Shown here in pieces: positions 1 to 11,989 of a DNA stretch of 64,000 bases. Below the pieces are notes generated by a model, which worked only from the letters and a program-made list of their open reading frames with translations, searched no databases and was not told the DNA's origin. Origin of the DNA: Pinus tabuliformis (Eukaryota > Streptophyta > Pinopsida > Pinales > Pinaceae); contig CM062820.1 of NCBI GenBank assembly GCA_031772625.1, forward strand, positions 312,159,840-312,223,839. Direction: 5' to 3'. Position numbers and translations under genes: made by a program. Position 1 is the first letter of the stretch, and every line of letters starts with the position of its first letter.

Positions 1-371
1 TGACTACCCTCATGATTTTTGAACTTCTTATGACTTTTCAACTTCCATGACGCTCCATATTCATGTGTGTTCTTCGGACTTCCACTTTACAATAATGTAC
101 ATGGTCCACAATAGTGATGTGGCATATGATCACTCATTACATTACATGACATGAAACTAATGACATGGATTTCTTGGTGATGTGGCAATGGTAAGTCATT
201 GATGCTACTGTTAATGATGTTTTCTTGAGAATACTCTTGTCTTCCACCTCCTTGTGGCTTGGTGATAGGAATCTTCAATGATCTCAGGTCTTATGTGATG
301 TTCATGAGTTGGTGTCCTTTTTCCTTGATAGATAGTCTGGAATGATTAGCTACAAGAATTTCCTTTGCATG

Positions 372-2640
372 TCTTCCTCCTTCATCTCCTTCTTTATCAT
401 CCCACCAGGTTATTGTATCTGCAATTCACTCATGACGAGACGACATCAGCTCAAAAACCTCCTACCTAGGATGGTGAATTATGGTCCAGCTACTGAGTCG
501 GAACCGAGTTACAAGTTGGGAAGGGAGGCTTAGTAGCTACAAATTATGCAGTCCCAACATTCAGGCTGAGGCTTGAGGCCTGGAACTGTGCAATGCATGG
601 TTCAGGCTAGGCTGAGAGGTTATCTTATGCACAGTTTTTGAGATTAGTGAGTCCACTTGAAGGAGGGGCCACTGTGGAATATTTTTGCACAACTCTAGAG
701 AGGAAGGTTGATTGACTTCTACACAGCTCTCGCAAACAATGGGTCAGGATGAGGGGATGACCACTGAAGGCAGCTTCTGTGCAGTTATGGAAGGGAGGGC
801 TAACTGAAATAAATTCCACAATTCTGGAAGGGAAGGTTGGTCTTGGGCTCAATAATTGCACAATGCAGAAGTTTCGGGGGACAAGAACTACCCATTGTGC
901 ATATCTAGGGATTAGGGTCACAACTTGCTGACTGGAAAAACGCAATGCACAATCCAGGTAGGCTGGTTGAAGATAATTTGAAAGGTTGGGTAGCTTCTTG
1001 GGAAAAGGCTAAGTGTTGGACGAGTGAGACTGACAAGTGAAGTGATTAAGCTTCAATTGTATCCTAACACATAGAATACTTGATTATGCAACAAAATTCA
1101 TTACCCGGGACAAATGAAAAATACTTTCTCTAATGTGTGACCACTTCATGACCAACTACGACAAGTGTGACACCTAAGATAGACTTTATGACGATTGTGA
1201 TGACACTTGTGCGACAATGATCAAAACTTTGTGAATGAGTATGACAAGTTTTTACATGGTTAGGAAAACTCATAAACCCAAATATGGTCCCTTGGAACCA
1301 CCAAAATGAGCTTATGCATAAAGTGCAATAGCCAGCATTCAAAAAGATGGCATCTTTCTTATGTTGCGAAAGGGAGTGAAACACTTAGTGAAAACACATG
1401 GAATGAATTTCATTGTTTGTGACCATACATGTCATTGAAGACATAATGATATCAAAATGGTAAGTTGTCCTTCACACTACACTAAGAGGTGCATTTCAAA
1501 TTCATGAAATATGTGCTTTGTTTTTCATACCTACCCTCCAAAGGGTTGCGAATTTGATGGAGTCTTCATGCAGTCCTCATCTTTGATCTACTATCACACC
1601 CCAGGGTTCCTTGGTCTTCTTGTTTGATGATTATCTTTTCTCCTTAGCTCTTTCAGTGTCATATAGCATGTCCTCCTTCTTCATCTCCTTCTTCATCATT
1701 TTTCCATAATGTAAGAGTGTACCTACATATGCAACTCACTCATGACGAGACAACATGAGTTTGAAAAACCCTAGCCTAAGATAGAGAACTTGAATTCATG
1801 AAATGTGTTGAGGCTGAGTGATAGGTCAAGGGAGAAGGCACAATGAATGCAAAATTGTGTAGTTAAAATAGGAATGGTTTGAGCTTGATCACTGATACTG
1901 TGCAGTGTGCAGTTGAGGCTATATTGAGGGATATTTCTGCACAGTCCTCACTGAGGGAAAAATTTGCGCAATGCCCATTAAGGGACATAATTTCACAGCT
2001 CAATTAGACAATGGCAGATGTGGGATGGGGCCCAGGGAGGAAAAAATGTGCAGTTTTTGGAGGCAAGGGGGATTGGGTAGCTGAGCCGCTTGAGGGACAA
2101 GATCTATGTAGTTTTTGAAGGCAGTGAGCTCTGACTAAAGGAAGGATAGTAGAGGAATCATCTGCACAGTTTTGGAGGTTAAGGGAGGCTGGGATTTCTA
2201 TGCATTACGTAGTTCTAGTATACAAAGGAAAGGCTTGAAGGTTGAATATGCAAAGTGTGTAGATTACAAAGGCGAGATGAGGCTAGGTTGCTAGGAATCC
2301 TTCGGAATTTGGCTAAGTGTGGGATCAGTGGAACTGATGTGAACAGTGATAAAACTTAACTATGACCACACACTTTGACACATGGTGACACAACATTGAT
2401 CATCCATAACATATGAAAACATACTTCCCTTAATGCAACGACATTTGTGACAACTTATGACAAGTGTGGCTTTGATGATTTACCTTGTGAGGATAATGAC
2501 GACACTTGTATAATAGTGCGTGAAACTTTGGAAATGAGTGTGAAACATATCTATATTAAGAGAACAACTCATTTTCACAAATATTTACCCTTAAAGAAAG
2601 CCAAAACCCCCATTTTCAAGACAAGAAATAATTCCCATGC
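372..2640. repeat. Diverged tandem repeat, period about 1.3 kb
   Basis: Two collinear blocks are offset by about 1,300 bp. The stretch around 372-450 matches 1668-1745 (shared CATCTCCTTCTT and ACTCATGACGAGAC). The stretch around 990-1030 matches 2290-2340 (shared GGCTAAGTGT). The stretch around 1130-1240 matches 2440-2545 (shared GACAAGTGTG and GACACTTGT). Similarity is patchy, so the duplication is old. Inside each copy a loose motif of the form TGCACAGTTnTGGAGG with purine-rich tails recurs several times. Function unknown. Confidence 0.6.
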
Positions 2641-2819
2641 CTGAAGAAGACATTTGCTATATAAAGATAAAAGCGTGAGCGACTCTTGATGTCCAAGAAG
2701 GGAGCTTGAATTCATAATTTGACCAATAAGTTACTAAGGAAAAACTAATCACATCATCCATAGTAGGCTCCAAAATTTGAGTGTAGACCAAAGTTTTGGA
2801 GGGTGTTGCAGCTACTACA

Positions 2820-3260
2820 ACACTCACATATGTTAATGGATTACATCATTGGCTAGTAATCAGATGGTGCCTACCATATTCAACCTCATCTCATCGATTC
2901 ACATGGTTTGACTCATACATTGGTTGGTTGTGTGAATGAGATAGAAGTGCTTGGATCTAGTTTTATCCATCCCGACTGCAATTTCAGGAGTAATACAAGA
3001 TCAAAATGTATGATGGCTATGATCATACATATAGTTTTATAGTATGGGTCCACCATTAGTTGTTTGTGGACATGTCTTTTGCTCATTGTGCATGTAATGT
3101 TAGATTATGTGTTGAGTATGGGTATGCCTCCCTCAACAAAAATGTCATGATGTAAATTTATTGTAACAGATGATGATCTCATCAGTTGTTCTTAATTCCA
3201 ACTTGTCATAAGGTAAAACACTTCACTCATCAACTATCATTTCTGACTTTTTGTTTTAGG
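2820..3260 (+). repeat. Block related to Tat/Ogre-like 3' untranslated region
   Basis: Order and wording match the region before the 3' LTR at 42132. Shared landmarks are TTACATCAT, then a GTAATCA-G-TGGT stretch, then GGATCTAGTTT followed by CCATCC, then GAGTATGGG-ATGCCT, then a TAAA(A)CACTTCAC-like stretch shortly before an LTR start. Divergence is large, so this is a distant family member rather than a recent copy. Confidence 0.5.
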
Positions 3261-3280
3261 GTGAAATCTATTATAGGCCA

Positions 3281-4181
3281 TTTTGTCACATATAGTCAAT
3301 AGGCCTTCAAATAGGATCATTCACATCATTTGAACACTTTATAATCCTCCCTACAAAAATCCCTAAGTATGCCTCTCTCATATCCCCGAGTTTATCCCTG
3401 AAACTGCTTTATTTCAGTTATTTTTAGGACCAACGCACCCTGGCCCCTCATTTTCCAACATTGACTACCAAGTTTCCCTACTTTGCACCTACGTTGATCA
3501 CCTGCAAGTTTCCCTATGTTGGGGGTGCGTTGATTCTATAATTTCGAGGAAAAAAAAAGGAATCTCGAAGCTTCCTCTTCCAAAATAATCCAAGATATTT
3601 TGTAACTATTTACCTTAGATAAAAGTCTCGAATTCTATCCTATCCTACCTTGGATTTTTCATCCTTTATCCCTTGAGCTCATCCTCCCATCAAGAGTGGA
3701 TCTTAAGCCGAGATTCATAAAAGGATAAGAATTGATGAACTACCTCCTTCACCTATATATTTACTGCCATCCATAGGCAAGGGGCTTGATTTTGGAGAGT
3801 GATTCTACCCTTATACTACTGATGTGATAGATATGATTCCATGCATTAGGGAGGATAGAGGTGCACTTTGTGGCAAGGAAATGAAAAGTCAACTTGGATG
3901 AGTTCTTTTACAAGATCAAAACCTATTTTTGGTTGTAACTCACTCCATTTCTCTTAATGCAAAGAGTTCTTTGTTTTCTTATATATGATATTATGATTTC
4001 ATGTATTTCAATACCATGTTTATCTATTGAATAAAGTGATTAGATGATGCTACATAGATCACGTAGATCGTTTTCTTGTTTTTTCTAATTTCGCATGTTC
4101 TATTTATAGCGATTAGAGCTAGGATTGGAGCATACAAGACAAGTAAGGAGTGAAGCATATGACAGATTCTAGGTATGCTTC
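3281..4181 (+). repeat. LTR-like sequence of an old Tat relative, left part
   Basis: It begins soon after the 3'-UTR-like block. It shares the general order of the Tat/Ogre-like LTR at 17736: a CCCATCAAGAG motif, a TATA-like CTATATATT near 3755, GGTTGTAA, and a purine-rich AAGGAGTGAAGC stretch near 4144. The right part of the same LTR appears to resume at 10154, because the chromovirus lies between. Ends are not sharply defined and the call rests on weak collinearity. Confidence 0.4.
4022..4181. repeat. Flank copy 1 (left of the chromovirus)
   Basis: This 160 bp is nearly identical to 9993-10153, with about four mismatches by eye. The two copies bracket the chromovirus although the expected target-site repeat would be only about 5 bp. 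They are therefore not an ordinary target-site duplication. Confidence 0.85.
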
Positions 4182-4514
4182 TGTTGGGTCCCTATAATAC
4201 TAGTGATTACCCCATTACTATTGTAGTTATACCCCTTATTTATATTGTTGTGCCCCTATTACCCCCATATTATTATTTCTGTGCCCCATAGAATCCCTCT
4301 ATTGTTATTTTTGTGGCTTTATATTATTATTGTTAGGTCGGCTGGATTATATTGTGACTCCTTAGACTCCTATATATAGAAAGGAGGTTTTGTCATTTGT
4401 ATCATCCAAGAATTGTTCATTTATGTAATGTAAAGGAGGTTTCCCCCTCGAAGAGGCTGAATTCTAAGGCGTTGATCTATCTTTTCTATCTTTTCTTGAG
4501 CTGGTTTCATAACA
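4182..4514 (+). repeat. Chromovirus 5' LTR
   Basis: Begins TGTTGGGTCC and ends in AACA just before the primer site, about 333 bp. A TATA-like CTATATATAG lies near 4370. Near-identical to 9697-9997 over their shared length. Confidence 0.9.
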
Positions 4515-4516
4515 TT

Positions 4517-4528
4517 TGGTATCAGAGC
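4517..4528 (+). promoter_or_regulatory. Primer-binding site, tRNA-Met type
   Basis: TGGTATCAGAGC, complementary to the 3' end of initiator tRNA-Met as in most plant Ty3 and Ty1 elements. It starts two bases after the 5' LTR. Confidence 0.9.
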
Positions 4529-5184
4529 TTTGGATTCTAGGGTTTCGCTGCTCCAAACAGGTCATCGTGGAATTTTCACTATAACTTTTTTTCTGTGATG
4601 TTTCAGAAGTCGCAAAAAAAACCCATTTGAGAAGAATTGACGCTAAACCTTGGGTCCAAATTTCAGAGCTTTTTGCGTGATATTTTCGGAGATATGATCT
4701 GAGGAAGTTGGTCTTTTTGCAGACTCCTGAATTACATTCAAAACAGGTGACCTGGGGAAAATTGTCATAACTTTCTCTCTGAGGATCGGATTGAAATTTC
4801 ATAAAAAGGTACAGTAAGAGGACGGACTGTAGTTTCTTTTGGGTGTTTTTTAGATCCAAAGTTCAAAACAGTGACTCGCGGCACGTCGTACAAGTTAGCT
4901 CTACTGAACTAGTCTATAATCAAGTCACTGTGGGAGATTTCGCATAACTCTTCCTTGGAGAATCCAATTTGGGTCAGACTTGTGGCATTGGAAAGAGGAC
5001 ACAGAGAGCTACGACAGATCACAAGTTTAGAACTAGATGACTGGAAAGTATAGAGATACATCAGAGGCAATATCGAGCTCCTACAAAGTGAAAAAAGGTG
5101 TGTAGATTTTTTTAAATTTTTGCTTAAGCTTGGTTTGAAAATTTATTTTCAAAGGGCATAGTAGAGCATTATTATCGGTAACTG

Positions 5185-6330
5185 ATGCCCCGAGGAAAGA
5201 AAATGCAAACACCTAGTAAGGAACCTGAAAGCTCTAGCATGACTCATGAAGAAGAGGAAGAAATGCTACATGATATATCAAAATTACAAGAACAAGTGCA
5301 ACAAATGTCACGCTCACAAAAGTTAATAGATGCCAAGATAAATGGCGTGGAAGCTAAGATGAATGGCATGGAAGCTAAGATGGACAATTTGAAGATAGAT
5401 TTGAACACAAATTTGAAGACAGGCATGGCAAATTTGAAGACAGATTTGACTAATTTTCTACAAGAAATACTTACTAATGGTGAAAAGGTAGTAAAGGAAA
5501 CTCATGATGAGAACAAAAGAAATGTTAATCATGATTCCATAGACGCTAATGTTGGATCGAAGAATCACCACATTCCAAAAATCGATATGAGGAAGTTTGA
5601 TGGCAAGGATCCCGCAACATGGATATTACAGATGGAGCAATTCTTCGATCTCAATAATGTGCAAAACACACAAAAGGTACGTATGGCAACTTTATATTTG
5701 GAACCAAATCAGTTTGTATGGTATCAATGGCTTTGTTCTCGTAAACAATTTATCACTTGGCAATTTTTACGGAAGAATTGATAGCACATTATGAGGATAC
5801 AAAAAGCAACACTTTTTTTAGCCAATTGATAAGTCTCAAACAAAAGGGTTCAATAATGGAGCACATTGAGGAGTTCCAAAAATTGAACATAAGGGTAAAA
5901 GATATTCCAGAGGAGCATAGGATTGATGTGTTCATAGGGTCTTTAAAGGATAATATCCAACATGATGTGCGCCTTTGGGAACCTGATTCATTAGAGAAGG
6001 CATTCAGGTTAGCAAGAAAAATGGAAAGCAAAATTATGGCAACTAGGAAGCATACCATTCACAACTATAAAGACGGAAGTGTTGTTGCCCATAGTCTTCC
6101 ACAACCTACAAGGTTGACACCACAACAATTGGAAGAAAAAAGAGCAAAAGGGCTTTGTTACAATTGTGATAGCAAATACACAAAAGGTCATAAGTGTGCT
6201 GAGAAGAAATTATTCTACATAGATTGTGAAGAGGAAGAAGAAAAGGAGCAAGAAAGGTCAAAAGAAGAGAATATATTCCAGGAACAAAGCCTAGATGAAG
6301 AACAAATAAATCCGACCATATCTTGTAATG
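5185..6330 (+). CDS. gag: Chromovirus gag region
   Basis: Encodes the structural Gag. The start at 5185 opens with a basic MPRGKK stretch. A heptad-like, repeated helix (around residues 35-95, with EAKMNG repeats) likely forms a coiled coil. A capsid-like part follows (KIDMRKFDGKDPATW near 5578-5622, LYLEPNQFVWYQWL near 5690-5735). A CCHC-type zinc knuckle with CYNCDSKYTKGHKC lies near 6150-6195. An acidic linker follows. The region reads as gag of the chromovirus kind; it is part of a broken element. Confidence 0.85.
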
Positions 6331-6339
6331 CATTGGCGG

Positions 6340-9300
6340 GAATTACCACTCCTCAAACCATCAAGATAGAAGGACAAATCAAGAAGAAAAAGGTAATAGT
6401 GTTGATTGATTCAGGAAGCACCCACAATTTTATTCATTGTAGGGTAGCAAAAGAATTGAATTGCTTCCTATATCCAGCACCAGAGTGTCAAGTGATGATT
6501 GCAAATGGAGGAACAATAAATTTTTCTGGAAAGTGCCATAATATCAAGCTATCCATGGGAGAATATGTATTGACTAGCCCAATGCTTTCCATTCCAATGG
6601 GAGGTGCTGATGTTGTACTAGGAGTCCAATGGCTACAATCCTTGGGTACAATAGCTTTTAATTTTCAAGAACTTTTCATGAAATTTTCTGTGGAAGGGAA
6701 GGAAGTTGAATTAAGGGGTATTGCAGGGAAACCAGGAAAGATAATCAGCTCTAATGGCATGACAAAGCTTCTAAAAAAGGAGCAAAGAGGTGTAATTGCA
6801 CAATTATGTTCGCTAGATGTTTCCACATTGGAATCATCTATTTCTCCAGATCTCCAAAAAGTCCTGGACAATCATTCCAAGGTATTTGAGACTCCCAAAG
6901 GTCTCCCACCTATGCGTGATCATGATCATGCTATTCATCTGATTCCAGGAAGTGTTCCTCCAAACATCAGGCCGTACAGATATCCATATGTCCAAAAAAG
7001 TGAAATTGAACGTATGGTTGCAGAAATGCTAGAGGCTGGTATAATTCAACCGAGTCAAAGTTCTTTCTCAGCTCCAGTAGTATTGGTGCACAAGAAGGAT
7101 GGATCATGGCGCATGTGTCCAGATTATAGGGAGCTCAACAAGCTCACTATTAAAGATAAGTTTCCCATTCCTGTCATTGATGAATTACTGGATGAATTGC
7201 ATGGATCAATTTACTTCACCAAGTTGGATCTTCATTCGGGATATCATCAAATCAGAATGAAGATTGAAGACATTCTGAAAATGGCATTTAGAACTCATGA
7301 GGGTCATTATGAATTTTTGGTCATGCCTTTTGGCCTTACCAATGCACCTTCAACATTTCAAGGTTTGATGAATTCAATTTTCAAACCATTCCTTAGAAAA
7401 TTTGTGTTAGTATTTTTTGATGATATACTAATCTACAGCAAGTCTTGGAAGGATCATGTTGAACATGTTGACAAGGTGCTACAACTATTGGAGGAGAAAC
7501 AATTATATGCAAAAAGATCCAAATGTTTCTTTGGAGTCCAGGAGGTGGAATATTTGGGTCATATTGTATCTCATGAAGGAGTTAAGGTAGACCCTAGCAA
7601 AATTAAAGCCATTAAGGAATGGAAAATCCCCACATCCATAAAGCATCTGCGAGGATTTCTTGGGTTGACAGGGTATTATCGCAAGTTTGTTAAGAATTAT
7701 GGGAGAATAGCAGCACCTCTAACAACATTATTGAAGAAAGATTCATTTTCATGGACTCCGGAAGCAAAAAAGGCCTTTGAACATCTTAAAGAGGCAATGT
7801 GCCAAGCACCGGTCTTAGCTACACCGGACTTCACAAAAACCTTTATTGTGGAATGTGATGCTTCAGGAAATGGAATTGGTGCTGTTCTAATGCAAGATGA
7901 AAGACCCATTGCTTTTGAAAGTGTCCAATCAAGGGAAAGTTTTTAAGCAAAGCTATTTATGAGAAGGAAATGTTGGCAATACTCCATGCACTTAAGAAAT
8001 GGCGACCCTACCTAATGGGAAGACACTTCAAGGTAAAAACGGATCATGATAGCCTTAAATACTTTTTAGAACAAAGATTATCCTCTGAAGAGCAACAAAA
8101 GTGGGTCACAAAGATGTTGGGTTATGACTTTGAAATCATCTACAAAAAAGGGAAGCAAAATGTGGTGGCAGATGCACTCTCAAGAAAGGATGAGGATGTG
8201 GAAGCATTGTTGTGTGCCATTTCTATTATCCAACCAGATTGGATAAACGAAGCAAAGGAGGAATGGAAGAATGACGAAGAAGTGTGGGCACTTATTCGAA
8301 AGCTACAACAAGATTCCAGTACTTCTGATACATTTAGCTGGAAAAATGATTCGTTATGGTACAAAGATCGCTTATACCTCTGTAAGAATTCCCAGCTAAA
8401 ACAAAAGATTCTTATGGAATTGCACACTTCTCCCTTAGGAGGGCACTCAGGATTTTTAAAAACTTACCACAGGGTTAAGAAGGAATTTTTTTGGGATGGC
8501 CTTAAATCAGATATTCAAAAGTTTGTGGCAGAATGTTTGGTTTGCCAACAAAATAAAGTTGAAACAATTAAGACACCGGGTCTATTACAACCTTTATCCA
8601 TTCCAAGCCAACGTTGGGAGGAGGTTTCAATGGATTTTATCACAGGTTTACCCAAGTCTGAGGGAAAGAGTGTCATCATGGTGGTAGTTGACAGACTTAC
8701 CAAGTATGCACACTTTTTTGCATTATCACATCCATTTAAAGCCAGTACAGTTTCTACTGCATTTATGGAAACAGTTCAAAAGCTACATGGAAACCCAAAG
8801 ATTATTGTAAGTGACAGAGATCCCATTTTCACTGGAAATTTTTGGACAGAATTATTTTCTTGTCTTGGTACTCAGTTAGCTCATAGCTCATCTTATCATC
8901 CTCAATCTGATGGGAAAACTGAGATAGTAAACAAATGTTTGGAAGGATATCTTCGTTGCTTTGTATCTGATAAACAAACACAATGGGTCAAATGGTTGCC
9001 TCTGGCTGAATGGTGGTATAACACTTCCTTCCATACAACAACAAAAATGACCCCATTTATGGCACTTTATGGGTACCAACCACCATCAATCACATCATAT
9101 TTAAGAGAAAATTCTAAGGTTCAAGCAGTGGAACATCACATCGAACATCAACAACAAGTCCTCCAACTCTTAAAGGATAACCTCGTGTTGGCACAAAATA
9201 GAATGAAACAACAGGCAGATCAACATCGCAGTGAAAGAAGTTTTGATGTAGGTGATTGGGTATTCCTACGGCTACAACCATATAAGCAAATGTCCCTAAA

Positions 9301-9670
9301 GCAAGCTAAGAAGGATAATAAATTATCACCAAAGTATTATGGTCCGTACAAGGTGTTGGAAAAGATTGGTACTATGGCATACAAATTGGAGCTTCCTGCA
9401 GCTTCTCGATTGCACCCAGTTTTCCATGTTTCATGTTTAAAGAAGGTTATAGGCGACAAGCTCCCAGTTCAAACAATATTGCCAGAACTTGACGAGGAAG
9501 GAAAAATTATATTGGAACCGGAAGCAGTCACAGAAACAAGAACTCGACAGCTATGAAATCGATCAATTTCAGAGTATCTTATCAAGTGGAAGAACTTATC
9601 CGCTGAAGATTCCACATGGGAGGATGAGAATTTTATGCAGAAGTATCCAGAACTACTCAAGCGTTGAGGA
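6340..9670 (+). CDS. pol: Chromovirus pol region (PR-RT-RH-INT-chromodomain)
   Basis: Aspartic protease motif LIDSGSTHNF lies near 6398-6430. The RT palm includes WRMCPDYRELN near 7107-7140 and FFDDILIYSK near 7417-7445. RNase H starts near 7850 (VECDASGNGIG). The integrase zinc-finger block is near 8425-8550. The integrase core has MDFITGLP near 8632, SDRDPIF near 8812 and PQSDGKTE near 8902. A GPY-type segment is near 9330-9360. A chromodomain-like stretch (YLIKWKNL, then STWED) lies near 9570-9625. Such chromodomains are known to steer integration to particular chromatin marks. The broken frames mean no intact polyprotein is expected from this copy. Confidence 0.88.
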
Positions 9671-9680
9671 CAACACTTTT

Positions 9681-9696
9681 TTGAAGGAGAGGGGCA
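9681..9696 (+). promoter_or_regulatory. Chromovirus polypurine tract
   Basis: TTGAAGGAGAGGGGCA sits directly against the right LTR start, the expected plus-strand primer position. Confidence 0.85.
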
Positions 9697-9997
9697 TGTT
9701 GGGTCCCTATAATACTAGTGATTACCCCATTACTATTGTAGTTATACCCCTTATTTATATTGTTGTGCCCCTATTACCCCCATATTATTATTTCTGTGCC
9801 CCATAGAATCCCTCTATTGTTATTTTTGTGGCTTTATATTATTATTGTTAGGTCGGCTGGATTATATTGTGACTCCTTAGACTCCTATATATAGAAAGGA
9901 GGTTTTGTCATTTGTATCATCCAAGAATTGTTCATTTATGTAATGTAAAGGAGGTTGCCCCCTCGAAGAGGCTGAATTCTAAGGCGTTGATCTATCT
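9697..9997 (+). repeat. Chromovirus 3' LTR
   Basis: Begins TGTTGGGTCC like the 5' LTR. It runs to a TATCT that is shared with the start of the following flank copy. Over their common length the LTRs are almost identical, which indicates a young insertion. Confidence 0.88.
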
Positions 9998-10153
9998 ATT
10001 GAATAAAGTGATTAGATGATGCTACATAGATCACATAGATCGTTTTCTTGTGTTTTCTAATTTCGCATGTTCTATTTATAGCGATTAGAGCTAGGATTGG
10101 AGCATACAAGACAAGTAAGGAGTGAAGCATATGATAGATTCTAGGTATGGTTC
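9993..10153. repeat. Flank copy 2 (right of the chromovirus)
   Basis: Second copy of 4022-4181. It begins at the TATCT shared with the chromovirus LTR and continues without break into 10154 onward, which looks like the natural continuation of the host LTR sequence. Confidence 0.85.
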
Positions 10154-10440
10154 ATCCCATTATCTATTTACTTTAAGGAAAACATTAGTACCTTTGTCTT
10201 TTTGTTGATCTAGGTCAATCCACCAAGCCTAGGGAAGATACCTTTGTATGCAGTTGTAGATTTCATATAACACACAATATTTATTTTAATCTCTTGGTTG
10301 TATGTAGACTCTTTTATCATTTCATTTAACTCATCTCTTATATTATAACCCTATATTATATTTCCAAGGAATCATGAGGCCTTAACAAAGGGTAATTATG
10401 TATTTTCTAATCTTTTGTGTTGCCCACGTGACTCTCGAAA
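10154..10440 (+). repeat. Old Tat-like LTR, right part
   Basis: Shares order with the last part of the Tat/Ogre-like LTR (18640-18785). The CTTTGTCTTTTTGTTGATCTAG stretch and GCCTAGGGAAG here correspond to TTTGTCTTGTTTGTCACTAG and CTTCTAGGGAGG there. A GCCCACGTGACTCTC near 10425 may mark the LTR end, but no clear primer site follows. Confidence 0.35.
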
Positions 10441-11989
10441 AAATACTCATGGGACCACCCCCACAGCTACTCGACCAAAACTCGCACAGATTATAGAGAA
10501 CCATTTTCATTCTAATTTTACTTTCTAAACTAAGTTGGGGGTAGGAAGTAGTGATCTATCCCCACTCCTATAATATTAAACAAGTTAGATAGGCTGTTCT
10601 TAGCTCCGATTAGTCACTAAGTAGAGAGATCTTTTAATTCTTTGCTGCGTGGATGGCTTATTTAGTTTCATTAAATTTATAATATGGGTCTGGGAATGGA
10701 GAAAGTAAAGAATTCAGTACTGTCTTCCCATCACACGTAGATGATCTTGGGGAATTATAATTTTATTCAAAATCACCATCTTCCATCTCCCTTTAGATTG
10801 GAATCACTCGCATACATTAATTAGGAGGAAGAGTAATAATCCCATCAAATGGAAACCTCTCCTTTTTCCAAGATGCAACTTACTTAGCTCAGGTAGGCGA
10901 TATCAATAATGGATCCATAAATATCCAACATTGTTACAATGAAACAAATTTTGTATGATCACTCATGCACTTTTGTGCACACTTCACTCCACACTCTCAT
11001 TTCCACTTAGCCTTTGTTCAAAAGTTTAATCTTCCCCTTGCACTTAGGTGATCTTGGGGAATCATAAATTTGAATTTAGATTATTTGAAATTCAATCACA
11101 CCCTAATAAGAATGATTTTGGGTCATTGTCTGTCACTCTTGAGACCCATAAAACTAACATTAAATTAAACACATTAATTTGCTGAACAAAGGGTTAGAAA
11201 AAAATTAATAACTTAAGTTAGAACCTTGGGAGCAGCTATCCAAAAAATATCCCTTAGTCATTTTTCACTTGAAACATAGAATTAAGCTCTTAGGGTGCTT
11301 GAACTCCTGCATCATCTAGTGGAAAAAATCCAGTGGTGAGAAGAAACCCATGTAGGGGATAAGTCCTATAGCAAGGATTATCATGGGCCTCCTTGAGTAT
11401 CTTGAGTCTTAGTAGGGTCTCTAGATCCATAATTGACAACTAGAATTTGAGGTTCCCTCTCCCACACTAGATGGAGGTAGCTTAGTGGCCACTTTTTAGG
11501 GCATCTTACCCTATAGGTGGAAGGTATGGGATAACTTAAACTAGAGGTGATTTTGAATAGCTACTGGAAGTGTTGTTATTTTCTTTGTGACATGACCCTG
11601 GTACCCCTCGTTATAACCCTCCTTCCATACCTTCATTAAATTTAAGTTGATGACTTGATACCCCACCTTCACAAAACTTCTATAATTCCCAATGATTTAT
11701 TGAGTGGTAGGACGTTATTCTTATACGATTCTCATAAGAAAAAAACACCACATGAAACTTGTATTGTTTCACACATTGAACAGATATCTTAAGGGAAATT
11801 AACATTTTATTTTCACTTTTTTTATGCCTTGAAACTTTGGATTTTCTTTTAAATTCCCCCTCATAGTTCACACACTCACTAGGGCACCATATGGGATCCC
11901 ATGGTACCCCACCACTCTATGCACCTTCAAATCCTGCCACCATTGCCAGGAAGCATTACTAGCCTTGTTTGATCTTCGACTCAACCTTC
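10441..11989. other. No gene seen; probable old retroelement leader
   Basis: AT-rich, without long frames or recognisable motifs. It lies between an LTR-like stretch and a Tat gag remnant, so a degenerate 5' leader is the simplest reading. The phrase ACTAAGTTGGGGG near 10520 and repeated GATCTTGGGGAAT (near 10742 and 11050) are the only conspicuous words. Confidence 0.35.

Larger units (their letters stand above)
1..3280 (+). mobile_element. Degenerate Tat-like internal/3' remnant
   Basis: No gene is recognisable here. Short open frames occur on both strands but none shows a family motif. Two things argue for old retrotransposon 3' sequence. Positions 2820-3260 resemble the stretch just upstream of the 3' LTR of the Tat/Ogre-like element (about 41660-42110), and the sequence then passes into an LTR-like stretch. 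The rest is dominated by a diverged 1.3 kb tandem repeat. Heavily broken and old; the assignment to the Tat lineage is inference from weak collinear similarity. Confidence 0.4.
4182..9997 (+). mobile_element. Ty3/Gypsy chromovirus, Reina-like, recent
   Basis: An approximately 5.8 kb LTR retrotransposon in the order LTR, primer site, gag, protease, RT, RNase H, integrase, chromodomain, polypurine tract, LTR. The compact size, short LTRs and C-terminal chromodomain suit the Reina group of plant chromoviruses; that lineage call is inferred without a tree. The LTRs differ at about one position in 300 by eye, so insertion is recent. The coding region is close to whole, with roughly three breaks. 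It lies inside an older Tat-like LTR. The right LTR passes directly into a second copy of the left flank. Confidence 0.9.
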
